From: Pholiota molesta
Lineage: Eukaryota; Basidiomycota; Agaricomycetes; Agaricales; Strophariaceae
Assembly: GCA_014925825.1 (NCBI GenBank)
Contig: JACGCK010000027.1
Span: 1-64,000, forward strand
DNA: 64,000 bases
Direction: 5' to 3'
The position numbers were made by a program, and so were the translations under genes. The stretch's first letter is position 1, and each line of letters opens with the position of its first letter. The notes under the pieces were generated by a model that was given only the letters and a program-made list of their open reading frames with translations, searched no databases and had not been told where the DNA came from. Below, one piece after another: positions 1 to 11,846 of this stretch.

Positions 1-927
1 CGACTTCCTAGTGACCTTGTGTTGCCGTCTGTGGCCGTAATACTAACCATATTCATGATTAAATCCGCATTCGCAGGAACCCTTGCTTCTGGTTTATCTA
101 TTGTAACCGAATACTGATAGTAAGTGGCGAGCTGGTGGCGAGTCAAGAAAAGTCCGGAGATGCCACCTGACGCCCGACTCTCGCGTCTTTGACCACCCAA
201 ATGACAAACGCTCGGAAAGACCGCAGGAAAGATGAGTGCTTCTGAGTCTTCTACGTGGGCTAATCCAATCCCACGGACTATGATCCATCCAAATATCGTG
301 TGTAGGATATTTTGGAGGCGACTATCGAAGACTGCGGAGTATGTGGCCGATATGCTCACCCTCCGCCGCACAACTCATCGGCAACAATCGGTTTCTGTGT
401 ATTGATACTACTGTCCAACTGTACAGTAGGAAGAATCCGTCCTCGAAGGTTGCTGATGTCGTATATGCTGCGGGAACTTGATTAATTGCCAGTGCACACG
501 AATGTAAGTAATAAGCACTAAGAGGCGAGCTGATAAGATATCTAATTCCTTTAGCGATCGAGGCTGTACAATGAGTCTATTTTTAGCTTCCCTCCGACAT
601 TCCAGCATCCCAAGTTTATTGAACTTACCTGAGGCTTCCATCTTGCACTTACGAGCGTCCGCTAATATGCTTCTGGCATCACAGGGACTCAGCCGTTTTT
701 TATGATTAGGTATCTATATATGGGGTGGACAAGAGTAACATTGTAGAGTACAGTTACACCTGGACACAGAATGTCATGGAGTCTTGTCTATTCATTGAGC
801 GGAGCGCAGTCATAATCAAGCGACGGGAAGGATAGGTAATCAAAACTATTTCTATGCCCTGTCTTCAATACATTTTTGCTTACAATGTATCTGCATTGCT
901 ACATGCCTTGGCGCAAGTACCCACAAA
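1..927. other. intergenic, no gene seen
   Basis: Short open frames occur on both strands but none shows splice-consistent extension or a recognisable family. I see no tRNA, repeat or other feature here. Confidence 0.5.
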
Positions 928-1856
928 CTAGCTCGATACATCGAACCCCAAATCTATCCATGTGATCGCCGAGCCAGGAAAGGCTCTCGCAAAGTCACGC
1001 ACGCGCTGGGCGGTGAGCTGCTGAAATCCTCACTGAACAGCTCTGCATCACTCCACGTACCCGCACCCCGCTCCTTCAAACCCCCCACCTCAGACGTCAA
1101 CTGCAGCAGCCGCTTAACATCTTTAGCATCCTTATGCTGCCTCTGCCGCTTATGCTCCTCGTCACTCTTCCTGTTATCATCCATCCTTGCAATTTATGTA
1201 CCAGGAGCAGCGCAAATGGCACTAGGGGTATGGCGGGCGCAACGCGGGCCTTCAATCGCAAGCCCTCTTCGGCTGCTATCGCGTGCCACTGTATCAACTC
1301 CGGCCGAATATGGGGGAGGTGCATCGTCCCCGGGACGAGGATGTCAACTTTGCATTCCGGATCCGGAATGCGGATGATCTGCTTCTGCGTACGCGCTGGC
1401 CGAAGCGCGGTAGGCGATGGGCGGTATATCAGGATCTTGAAGGTCGCTTCTTGATCTCTGGGGTTTTTCAGGTAGAAATCTCCGGGGCGTGTGCGGTATA
1501 TTAGTTGCTTTAGTTCTTCGGTGGAGAGTATTTGTGTATCTGGTTTATTTGGATCTTGGAAAACCAATAAGTCGATGTCCTGTGGGATTTTACGATCAGC
1601 CGTGAGCTTCCTGCAGACGGGCGCTTAAATGAATATGTAATCGATCTGCCCATCGCGATGGATTTTTTATGGAAACAAGAGAAATAGAGCTTACTTGTGG
1701 ATCTCTAGAGGTTCCGTATAGTTTAGAGGCAAGGCTACCAAAGACCGCGCAAGAAATTCCATTTGCTTCCAGTATCTCCATGACCGCTGATGTTGCTTCA
1801 AGGACCAAGCCAAAGAATTTCTCCTTTGGCGCAATTTTCCCTTCTCGACGAGGCAT
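928..1856 (-). pseudogene. nucleotidyltransferase-fold protein, frame broken twice
   Basis: The exons are 1856-1695 and 1579-928, with a 115-bp GT-AG intron. Splicing joins the codons so that a GS motif (FGSLASKLYG) is followed by DIDLLV, the hG[GS]...DhD pattern of the minimal nucleotidyltransferase fold. The C-terminal half has a KLQGW stretch followed by a helix with DAKDV. The frame breaks near 1182, where GGATGG seems to lack one G, and near 1025, where TTT seems to lack one T. After each break the reading continues sensibly one frame over and ends in ITWIDLGF at the stop at 928. Substrate is unknown; many fungal members have no assigned function. It could be a real pseudogene or a functional gene with two base-call losses. 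A second gene with the same K-L-x-x-W/DAxD layout lies at 40674-41475. Confidence 0.6.
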
Positions 1857-2164
1857 GTCGTTTGTGGAATATGTGAGTCTGTTGATAAAGGTGGAAGTTG
1901 AAAGTAAAGAGTGTGTGGTAGTCGTGATGGACAGACGTACGCGAGGAGCCTCATGCCGTTATGTTTTCAAATATCAACTCCCACTGCTTGTTAATAATTT
2001 CCCACTGGGAACACCGACCCAGTAGAGCCGTAAATAACATTAACTCATCTCCAACTGCCCATGACACTACGGCGATTCGATGTTGTCAGCGAACACGGTA
2101 TCCTGATTCAAATTATTCAAACGTCGATAAAATCAAGAGAATCGTCCAAGACCTTAAAAATAGA
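1857..2164. other. intergenic, no gene seen
   Basis: This is the spacer between the start of the nucleotidyltransferase-like gene and the 3' end of URA5. It must hold the promoter of the former; no specific motif is claimed. Confidence 0.4.
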
Positions 2165-2899
2165 TTACTTTAGGCCATATTGATTCCAATACTCCCTCAT
2201 CTTTTCTAGGACGTCTTGCCTTCCATTCTGCTCAAGCCAGATCATCAAGTCCCTCATCGTCAAGATTGATAACACCCTCCCCCCAATCAGCTCTTCGATC
2301 TCCTTCACCGTGCTGCTCACACCATCCTGCCCGACCTCCTCTCGGTTCAGAGCCTGTACAACCCCGACAACTTCTCCCCCATGGCTGCGCACGGTTTCGA
2401 TTGCCTCGCGGATGGCTTTCCCAGACGTCATCACGTCATCGAGGACAAGAACGCGTTTGCCTTTCACGGAGACGCCAACTATCTTGCCGCCTTCGCCATG
2501 ATCCTTCACTTCCTTTCTATCGTATGCCAATCCGATCGTGACTTGATGTTGGGTATATAGCGTCAAGGCAGTGGTGGCAGCAAATGGGATGCCCTTGTAA
2601 GCAGGGCCGAAAAGCACGTCGAATTCAGGAAACGCGCCCGTTTTGAGACCATCGGCGATGGTTGCAGCGTACGCCGTTGAAAGAGTGGAAAGAATAGGAC
2701 CGGTATTTAGCAACCCGGCATTGAAGAAATATGGAGAGATCCTGAGCGGCGATTGTCATTGAAGAGATTGTCTGAGCGAGTGCTATGACCAAACGCACCG
2801 CCCGGATTTCAGGGTAAATGAGCCGAATCTGAGGGCGTCCACAGACATGGAATGCTTGATCAAATCGGCCTTGTAGGCTTCCTGGACAGGTGCTGACAT
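2165..2899 (-). CDS. URA5: orotate phosphoribosyltransferase
   Basis: The enzyme joins orotate to PRPP to give orotidine monophosphate in de novo pyrimidine synthesis, in the cytosol. Exons are 2899-2799 and 2741-2165, with one 57-bp intron that splits the Arg codon of SGR|ISPYFFNAG. The 225-residue product matches the usual family length. The N-terminus MSAPVQEAYK leads to the FTLKSGRISPYF block. The PRPP-binding loop is VLVLDDVMTSGKAI, with two adjacent Asp residues, and the dimer and substrate residues AYKGIP are present. The start is the first ATG in frame and sits in the conserved N-terminal context. It is divergently arranged with the potassium channel gene. The reading frame is intact. 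Confidence 0.96.
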
Positions 2900-3326
2900 C
2901 GTGAATTGGGTATGGATGGTTGTGTCCTACGACACAAAAGAAAAAACAATTGAATCTTATCAGTCCATTACATAATTGTCGAAAGTGTTCTCCTAAGATT
3001 GTGATAAAGAATTCCCTCCAACACCTCATGTCGAAAGCGTGGCGTTGATTAAATTCAAGGACCATACAGTTTCTGTATACAAAATAGTCAACGTGTAGGT
3101 ACGAACTCCAGCATACTCCAGCCCTTGGTGCGTATGTACATCACACGACCAATAAAGCTCCCAGTTTCCGGGGTCCCGACGACGGAGTCTCAACGGATTT
3201 AGGCCCAGGATCAGTTGCAGACTTGCGAGTTCCGAATCGTCCTTGTCATTAGAATGGAACCGAACGGGGGCTTCATATCTTCCTGCTTATACCTTCTTCA
3301 TAGGAAAATAGAAACTGGGCGCTTGA
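2900..3326. promoter_or_regulatory. shared upstream region of URA5 and TOK1-like gene
   Basis: These 427 bp separate two divergently transcribed genes and so should hold both promoters. Open frames overlapping this stretch on the minus strand are read-through of the URA5 intron and leader. No binding site is called. Confidence 0.4.
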
Positions 3327-6300
3327 ATGGCCCGCGCCATTCCTGATACCATACACCAACACGTTAGGCGAACCGTCGGAATACCCAGCGCTGATGGCTT
3401 GGAGAAGCAGGTCAACGAGAGCCCATCCATGGCCTCCACGGTCGAGGATATTTCCAAACTCAATAAACCCCAGCATCGACCTTTAGGCCTTGACTTGGAT
3501 GTCCGGTGGGACCTACATCCCCTCCGTGAAGTGGAAGCAGCACCGAAAGACGGCGCTACTACGGTCAATCAAGCAGCGTATCGAAACCTGCCAATCTTCT
3601 CCGGAATCATGATTCCCTTCTCTATTATGCTTTCAATTCCTAGCTTAACAGGGCACTGGTACATTCGGACTGGGCCTAATCATGAAACGCTAGAAACTCG
3701 TCCAAACCCGATGCTCCTCGATGTCGCGATGGGATTTAGTATGGCATGTGGAATACTCGCAAACATCTGTCTCGTTATTCGTTTCTCAGAGAGAAGGATC
3801 AAGTTAATGACCGTTTTATGCATCATGTTTCTTTCTCTTCATGGTGCGTTTCCTGGCCTCACCTCACGCTCTGTCTTTGATCTTTGAACACGTCTGCAGA
3901 TATAATCAACATCCCGACGGTGACCATATTCGGTGTTGTACATCGATTTGACGACGGCTTCACATACGGTCAATCATTCTGGTTAACTGTGTGTTCCACA
4001 ATTTTTTCGACAGCCACCAATTTTACGTTGATATTTGACTATGTGAATACACCGGACTTTTCCCATTTAGGTACGTCGCTTCGCTGGAATTCTGGCACGA
4101 AAAATGTATATATATTTAACTTGAACTTGAACTACAGGAAGCGGTCTTACGCACAAACAACGCTCACTCGTTATTATTATCATCATTCTTCTCTGTTATA
4201 TATCTTTGGGGGCTTTTCTGTTGGCGATAACACTAAACATCGCTTTTCTGGATGCTCTCTACCTCACCGTTGTTTCGATTGAGACCATTGGTACGTAATG
4301 AGAGACACCGTTGGACAGCTTTCTAATACCATTTTACAGGTTTTGGTGACCTCCACCCTATATCCACTGGAACTCGTATTCTAGCCTGCATCTACATCTC
4401 CGGAGGCATCCTAAACCTCGCTCTCCTAGTCGCGCTCTCGCGCGAAGCCCTCCTAGAAGCCGCAGCCGAAAGCGTCCAACGCCGGTTGCAACTGGCGCAC
4501 AAAAAGGCCAGAGAGCGCAACATCCGCGCGCGCTGGCGGGCCGCGATCCACTGGCGCCTGCACGCCCGCGGGCTGCCGACGTGGGTCGACGACCGCGACG
4601 ATGTGCGCGCGCGGCGCCGCGGGGTCGCGCGCCGACGCCGGCGGCACTGGTACGCCTGGCTGCAGCGCGGGTGGCGCCACCTCATGGCCGAGGTGTGGCG
4701 TGAGTGGGAGGACCCCGCGTGGAAGTACGTGTATGGGCACAGGCACAAGCGGCTGAACCTCGAGGTGCTCTCGGAGGCGCAGCTGGAGACGGCTGCCCTG
4801 GAGGCAGGGCTGCCGTTATCGGAGCTTATCCCGAAAGGGCTGAAGTTGCGCGGGGAGGAAGACGACGTTAACCAGGAAGAGAATGAGGAGGATGATCAAG
4901 TTTTTGTGAACGGACAGCAAACTGTGGCGCATCATCCATCGCTGACGCATGTCCGGATGGTAGGCATGATATCGCTTCTGCATAATGTTGCATTCGCCTT
5001 GAACGACGGGTTATCTGGTCCTGGGCGAGATTCGTTTGAGCAGAGTGATAGCAGCGAGGGCACGGCAATGGAGAATACTCGACCGCATGAAACCTTTCCT
5101 AGATCTTTGACGGCGACCATGACGCTGCCGGACGATTTGGACGATGATGACAATCCCGTGTATATCCCCGAGTCGTTGGAAACTGTCAGACGGAATGCTT
5201 TCTATACTCGGCTGATCTTTGCGCTCTCTCTTTTCTTCATCTTCTGGATGGTGCGTACCTTGTACCCGGTTCACCGTTTGTCTTGTGCTAATCATAAATG
5301 ACAGGGTGGCTCTGCCATTTTCATGAAAACAGAAGCATGGCCCTTCGGATCTGCGATGTACTTTTGTGAGTGCGCAATGCGATATATTCATTCCTTACTG
5401 ATAACTCAAATTCTAATCTAGGCTTCATTTCTTTCTCGACTGTTGGATATGGTGAGTGTATTTTCTTCTACACAGTTCACTTGCAAAAATGACGTATCAT
5501 CACAAGGCGATTTCTCTCCTAAAACACCAGCAGGACGTTCCATATTCATTGTATGGGCCCTTCTTGGGGTTGGAACAGTGACAATTCTGGTATCCAGTCC
5601 GTTTGATTTAACTTTACCCTTGACTCCGCCTTCTGATCTTTTGAATCAATTCACTAGTTCTCGCAGAAGCTTACTCGAAGTCGTATAAAAGCGCTATCAA
5701 GACCGAAGGCTTGCGAAAAACCGACACCGTCTCCAGGACCATCTCCCTGCCGCTGACCCAGCACCTCTGGGAGCCGACACCGTCTGCAGGAGTGAATTCT
5801 CTCAGCAGCAGTCTGACCGCTGTTTCGGATTCGAGGAGTCCGCTCCTGTCCTCGCCGCCCTTATCCAGCCAGGGCCCGCGGTTAGCTAGAAGCCATCGCG
5901 CTACGCCTATGCTGCCGATCCCTGAGGATGGCAATTATTCGGCGGAACCTCAGGCTATGCAGGTCGCTGGTAATTTGGGTGCTCTTCCGGCTAATGTGTT
6001 ACGGCATGTGGACCACCTGATGTCTCTCCTCGCGACGCGGTCGCTGCCTCGAAGTAGCTCTACCAGGACAATGGAAGAAATTGGGCAGGGAGAGCGAACC
6101 CTGACTGAAGATCGAACGGTATTGTACAAATTTTGACCATATAGATGTTTGCATTGATTATTATTCGCCTTTCTTGTTTCAAGGCTACCCTACTTCTTGA
6201 GATTGAGAGTATGTTGAAATTTCTTTTAAAATATTATTACGTGCCGCCTTCTGACCTAATTTTCCCCGTAGAACACCTGGGCCAACTATCCAATGCAGCA

Positions 6301-6342
6301 AAGGATGCATTAAGGGATAATTCTAATTCATCTGCCAGTTAG
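3327..6342 (+). CDS. TOK1-type two-pore-domain outward-rectifier potassium channel
   Basis: The gene has ten exons: 3327-3843, 3900-4070, 4138-4290, 4340-5250, 5305-5365, 5422-5451, 5507-5596, 5658-6118, 6184-6208 and 6272-6342. All phases agree and give 829 residues. The protein sits in the plasma membrane. Several hydrophobic segments in residues 100-280 precede pore loop 1 (TIGFGD, about 279-284), and a second pore loop (TVGYGD, about 611-616) follows a later helix. This is the two-filter plan of fungal TOK channels. Exon 4 encodes a cytosolic linker of about 270 residues that is very rich in Arg and Trp near its start and acidic near its end. The two small final exons are the least certain part; an unspliced reading would stop at 6136. 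Confidence 0.92.
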
Positions 6343-7024
6343 CTTGTAAAACATGCTCTGTATCACTCTTTCAACTTTGCATTACTCATCTCTATCATAC
6401 ATCCTCTAATTATATTCACGTGTAGTAACATAGACATGGACTTTGCTGGCGAGTTTTCATGAACTTTTGATTATTCTGATTTTCTCTCCAATTTGACACT
6501 GCGCTTTTATTTGTGACTGTTAGATGAGGTTAGATATATCGCTACATTGTATTATATTGTACCATATTCTATATAATCGGAAGACGTCTCAAGATCTCAT
6601 CCATGAGTTTTACGTTGGTTTTACGTTTTGGTTCTCCCTTTTTTCATTGCTTGATAGGCGTGGGAATGATTTCTGAACGTTGCTTGTGAACAATGGGCGT
6701 TGATGAGAACATACACGCAGAGTACGAGCCATGAGGTCGGTACATACTTATACTTAGTACCACCACGGTCGATTCAAGACTATCTGCCTAGTTGCGCCCG
6801 GTTCAAATGCGAAAGCCAAGCTAGAGTAAATCGCTCCTGCTGTTACGAAGAATACTTAATCCGTGATTGAGGTGAGATGTCCTCAAATAAACCGACGGCA
6901 GCGGCGCAGACGACGGTGCGTGGAGGTGAGCAGCCGCATTCATTATACTAAACGAATAAAAGCCATCTCATTCAGAATCGATGCGCAATTAGACCAGAGG
7001 GCACGACCGCCTCTCCCAAGTCGT
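6343..7024. other. intergenic, AT-rich spacer
   Basis: This is the 3' side of the channel gene and the promoter side of the SUZ12-like gene. An open frame enters from 6863 but has no ATG before 7025. No other feature is seen. Confidence 0.4.
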
Positions 7025-9604
7025 ATGGTAAATACTCCGAATCGACCTCGACAACCAAATACTCTCGACGGTTACGTCGTCCCTCCCGTATACACAGGAC
7101 CCACACCCCCATCACGATCGGGCCCTTCCCTAGTCGCCCATAAAGCCCCTGTCAATCGCAATGCCACACCGGCCAAGCATGCGAATACGCCTTTGAGCGT
7201 TGCAGCGAAAACCGGACGACCTCAAGGGGGATCGTCTTCGCGCAGCGACGCGGCGTCCCCAAGGGTGCGGTTTGCGCAGGTACGTGCTTTCTACGTCATG
7301 CCTTCCTTCTTTTTGTTCATCTGCGCTGAATACTCAAGCTCAGGGATCCCATCCAACGACCTCTGCGCGTATAAACCCCAGTTCGAGCTCCCAAGGCCCC
7401 CGACGGCAACCCGACGCGCCCCAGCCCGTCAACACCAAGTCCACGGTCGAGCTCAAGCCCCTGTGGCAACAGCTTGATGAGGAACACGAGCAACAAATAC
7501 TAAGGATCAAAAAACGCGACCGAGGTGGCAATGCCGTGGCATTCGTCAGGCGTATAGGACAAAGGGGAGGCCCTGCTGGTGGGGTAGCGCCCGGCGATGT
7601 CAATATGGCAGACGGGATCCGAGATCGCGCAGAGATCGCACCAGCCCTGAGATTGCGCGTCAATGGAACGCTGCAATATTCAAGTTCAGACGAGGATGAA
7701 CCGCGGTATAAACCACTCCGAAAGACTATAGGGTGCGTCACTTTCTCCGCTGTTGTATGAGTGCGTCTGACTGAGAATTTTTTTTTTCTTCTGGAATATA
7801 GGACTAAGATAACATCCGCCGCCCGCAAAGTGGAATATACTAATGCATCTACAAGTGAATCTGATGAGTCGTCAAAAACCAAAAGTAACAGCAGCAGCTC
7901 TTCCGAAGAGGAAGAACGGGAACAGCCACCGAGTCCGAAATCAGAGAGCGACATCGAGATGGACGAATCAGTACAAGAAATTCCTGACATCGTCTTGCTA
8001 GATTATCCACGGCGAGCCTCACCCGTTCCTGACCGCCAACTCGTAGACCCGCAAGCTGAACCCCCAGCCGGCCTCATCGCCGCCGTCGAAGCGCTCACGC
8101 TCTCCGCGATACGTATGCAGAAAACGAAGCAACTGCCGTTCCTCCTCCGCAACCTGCGTCATGGATTTCTGAAACGATGTCGGAAGCTGCAGGTGCCTGT
8201 ATTCACGGACGGAAGGAAGGTCAGTCTGGAGTTGGTGTATGAGCATGTCGCTGGTGTGAGATATGAGACGCGCATTGAGGCGTGGTGCTGTCCATTGTGT
8301 GATCTCCTTGGGATGGTTAAGACCCAGGAGATGCTCGAATGCCATTTGAGGTGGGATCATGCAGAGGTATTTTGTGAGTGGCAGAAAAAGGAGGAGACAG
8401 AGGTAGGTCGATCATCATGAAGGAAGTTGACATGATGCTGATATTTGTTATTAGGAAATCGAGTACTGGGAGCTTCGCCTTCTCATACCAGAAATTAACG
8501 AAGCCGTAGAGAGCGAGTATGTTATATTTCGTACAGGCTGCAAATAATTTATACTGACATTCATTGTATTTTTTTCAAAGTCTTCCAAAAACTGAAGTAT
8601 CTGCTCTTGCGACGCCTGAAAACCCACCGACGCCCCAAGTGCCTTCTACTTCGTTCATAACCCCAAACACTCGACGACTCATGAGCCCATTTCCCTCCGT
8701 CTCCCTCTCTCCGCCCGCCCCGCGGGCCATCGACACTCCTCTGTTCCTACTCCCTAAAATAGAATTCAAGCTCGAGCCTACCCCGTCGACCGCTCCTCCA
8801 TCAAGTCGGTCAACCTCCGCATTCGACCTCTCCTCGACTTCCGGCACTGGCACGCGCTCTATCTCTACCGCCACCAGCCGCTCGCACACCGGTCTCTCCG
8901 TCGCCTCGACGGCCACCACCCAGCGCCCCCCGCGTTCTTCAACAGGAGGCGCCATCACGCCTCCGCCGCCCGACAAACCCTTGGGCCCCGCCGCGCAGCC
9001 CCCTTACTTACCAGCGAAATCCGACTACGGCGGGCCGACGGTGTACTACTCGTGCCGCCCGACTGGCCCCAGTGTGTTTGATCTGCTCGGGACGCTTCCA
9101 ATGGAAAAGTTCGGGGTGCTGGACTGGGATGTGATTGATCGCGAGGAGGAGATTTGGGAGAGCGATGATGTGAGGGAGGAGTATAAGGTGATGCAGGCGC
9201 TGTGGATGCGGTGGATTATGCTAAATCGGTGAGTGGTGGTTTCTTTTATATGGGCTGGTTGTGGGTCAGTTTGTGAAGCTTACGGCGTACTTTCTTTTCT
9301 TTTCTTCGTATTTGTTTTATTTTGGCGGGCAGGAATAAGTTCATATCGAATTATTATAAAGGTGCCATCGCTTTTGTGGACGAGTACTGGAAGATAATTC
9401 ATAGAGCGGCGGGATGGGATGCGTTGCGCTATTGGCTGTTTGTACGTCCGACTTCTTTTTCTTAGCAAGATACATGCATTTATTAACCTTGTTTCTTTTG
9501 ACGATAAGATACTCCTTGCTAACCGATTTTTGGATGGCCGCGATATGGCTAAGGTCTTGCGCCATTATGAAGAGTTGACTGGGATGGATAACTGGTATGA
9601 TTGA
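7025..9604 (+). CDS. SUZ12-like Polycomb protein with VEFS box (PRC2 subunit)
   Basis: The seven exons are 7025-7279, 7344-7732, 7802-8402, 8455-8516, 8581-9228, 9333-9441 and 9509-9604, giving 719 residues. SUZ12 is the scaffold of Polycomb repressive complex 2, which methylates histone H3 Lys27. Two landmarks support the call. A single C2H2 zinc finger lies near residues 376-400 (CPLC...HLRWDH). The C-terminal 80 residues resemble a VEFS box: ALWMRWIMLNRNKF, then a FVDEYW helix, then a final helix ending MAKVLRHYEEL. The rest is low-complexity Ser/Pro/acidic sequence, usual for fungal members. The start at 7025 is the first in-frame ATG. Overall similarity to animal SUZ12 is confined to these two blocks, so the call is good but not certain. 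Confidence 0.8.
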
Positions 9605-9932
9605 AGGTGGAGGGTGGGGTTTGTTGGCTTGCTAGCTGAAGTATTGCAGTGTTTCCTATTTATGTATGCATCTGGAAGGTCTGATCTGTGTATCCGTTAC
9701 TTGCTATCTTGTATGTCCACGTCTGTCGAGCTTTTGAAGTTTTCATATGTTGTCATTATCATGTTCATTTTGCTGTTGTCTTCAATATTACATGTGTATT
9801 CAAATTTCAGTATCCACTCGAGATCGGATGGAACAGGAAAAATATCAGAACGCTCTCGAGTCTCACTCAAGGTCAGAAACTCAGAATAACAGAGAATCGT
9901 GCTGTCTACACCTTCAAAAATTCATTGACCAT
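9605..9932. other. intergenic, no gene seen
   Basis: Short overlapping frames occur but there is no coding support. This is the 3' flank of the SUZ12-like gene. Confidence 0.4.
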
Positions 9933-10016
9933 AACCGACGGTGGGACTCGAACCCACAACCTCTGCCTGGATTAGGTACGTAGGAAAGCAACGCACTACC
10001 ATTGTGCTACGACGGC
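9933..10016 (-). tRNA. tRNA-Arg (anticodon CCT), with intron
   Basis: Read on the minus strand, the segment folds as a cloverleaf. It has a 7-bp acceptor stem with one U-U mismatch and one G-U pair, a D arm GCAC/GTGC, a T arm GTGGG-TTCGAGT-CCCAC and a 5-bp anticodon stem TTGCT/GGCAG with wobble pairs. The A box (TAGCACAATGG) and B box (GGTTCGAGTCC) match RNA polymerase III promoters. The anticodon CCT lies in the usual place after T33. A 12-nt intron follows position 37, leaving a 72-nt mature RNA. It reads AGG codons. Confidence 0.82.
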
Positions 10017-10341
10017 GTGTTGGTTTTTCTAACTGAATGTTTTTATATTTTTGTGTTTGGTCTTAATGTTGTAGTGCAACGACAGCAGAAAGCGCTCTCG
10101 CAAAGCCTGAAGGTTCCTCATTCCAAAAAAAATTGTCCGATTTTTCCCATATTCAAGGTGAATCATTAGGTCCATTGAATGTCCTCTGTGAAGGACATCC
10201 TAAGTACAATATGCATAGGTATAATCTATCGACGAAACAAATAAAAACCGTCAGTATCGAGTCTTTGCTTATCCCAAGACTCCAAATTTTGATATACCAG
10301 CAAAGCAATTACCAAAACTCACAACCCACTGGATGCCGTCC
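10017..10341. other. intergenic, no gene seen
   Basis: This spacer runs between the tRNA promoter side and the 3' end of the desaturase gene. Nothing recognisable is present. Confidence 0.4.
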
Positions 10342-11846
10342 TCACTCCGACTTGTCCGAATACTCCTCATCGCTAAGCCCTTTTGAGTCCACATCCAGGG
10401 TATCAGCAGCACCGCCTTCACCGCCCGGGCACCCACTGGGGAGCAGTTTCCCCTTGCCCAGACGCTTCGCCCGCGCGAACAGGCCGACCTCCTTGTCCCT
10501 AATGAAGTTGACGATGACCATCGGCCACGAGGGGTGCGACGGGATGGTGTCGTAGAATTCAGGCGCCAGAGCGCGCAGCGTAGGAAGGCGCGTCCATGGG
10601 ATGGAGGGGAAGTCATGGTGTTCGTTGTGGTATCCAACCTATTCAAAAGGAAGAATGATCAGCAAAAGGGTTGGAGAGGAAGAAGAGGAAGAAACATACA
10701 TTATATGCTAGGATATTCAAGGGGCCATAATAGCTATACGTCTCCTGCTCCAGTCCGTCCCAGAGGTAATGTTCGGCAATAAAGTGACCAGCACAAGGAT
10801 GCAAGCTTCCAGCGAAGAAGCTGCTCATGATGAGGTATATGAGGGGGCGCGCGCCGTACGTAGAGACGAGTATATAATCGAACACGATCTGCGCGACGAT
10901 GTTGAGCAAGTGCCATCGTGTCAGACGCTGTGAGCGCACGAATGTCGGTCGCAGGGCGTAGAAGAGGATTTGGAAGGTGCTAATGAGAAGGGATCAGATA
11001 TGTGCGAGTGGCTTGGGTATTTGATTAGACGCACGCAAAGAAGACCTTTCCAAGTACGTTATTTAGCACCATGAGTTCCAGTCTTGTTGGTAAATCCGTG
11101 TCGATGCCGTCCTGGCCCTGAAATTTATGGTGTTCGATGTGGTATCCCTACACCACAACGATTAATCAGGGCCCCAACTTCTCTAGAATCAGAATGGCAC
11201 ACCTTAAACGCGGCAGAATATGGGATTCCAATCGGCAAGTTCGCAAATATCGCCAGCAATTTATTCGGTGCGATGCCGCAGAAAGCAAGATTGTGCGTTA
11301 TCTCATGGATAGCAAGGAACAGGTTGTGGTTGGCCGTTCCACCTATCGCGTACGCCGCGAGTATGAACCACGGCGACATGGGAGAATGGTGTCGTAGGAG
11401 AATGGCAGTGGCAATTTGGAGAGATACGACGCTAAAAACAACGTATTTCGTGAGAGGTTCGCGTCCCATGAGTTTCGTCACCTATCATACGCGCACACAC
11501 ACAGCGTCCATCAGCGTCATAGAATACCAGATGCAAAAAGATCAATGCACCTCAGGATGCGCCTTCATAATAGCCATCCTCCGTGATCGATGCGGTTCCT
11601 CCGTCAACAGCCATAAAAACTCGCTTGGGTCCTGCGGTGGCACGGTATGCGCGTACACATCGGGTTCTTTGCCCTCGTTGGGAGCAAATACACGGCGCGG
11701 TGATCGTTGGGTATCCAAATCCGTCGACTTGCGTCCTTCCGCGAGCGAATCCGCGCCCCCGAAAAGGCTGAAATCTAAAGCAACACCGAAGTGAGCAAAG
11801 AGGCTCCTGTCTTTTGGCTTTTGGAAATAGACGTACTTATCGACAT
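10342..11846 (-). CDS. sphingolipid delta-4 desaturase (dihydroceramide desaturase)
   Basis: The enzyme puts the 4,5 trans double bond into the long-chain base of ceramide, in the ER membrane, upstream of glucosylceramide. Six exons, 11846-11837, 11774-11551, 11481-11203, 11147-11035, 10979-10700 and 10638-10342, give 400 residues. The first exon is only 10 bp and holds the start codon (MSIN...). The N-terminal lipid-desaturase domain has FLWLLTEEPHRSRR. The three iron-binding histidine boxes are present: HEITHN, YHIEHH and YHNEHH. A hydrophobic segment and SSFFAGSLHPCAGHF, typical of DES1 proteins, lie between boxes 2 and 3. An unspliced frame extends upstream of 11846 but gives no family match, so the spliced start is preferred. 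Confidence 0.93.

Noticed and set aside
2625..3065. Minus-strand frame of 146 codons over the URA5 start
   Set aside because: It reads through the URA5 intron and first exon in a different frame. The spliced URA5 model explains the region fully.
4392..4748. Antisense Arg-rich frames opposite the potassium channel linker
   Set aside because: They are shadows of the GC-rich exon 4 and lack any family features.
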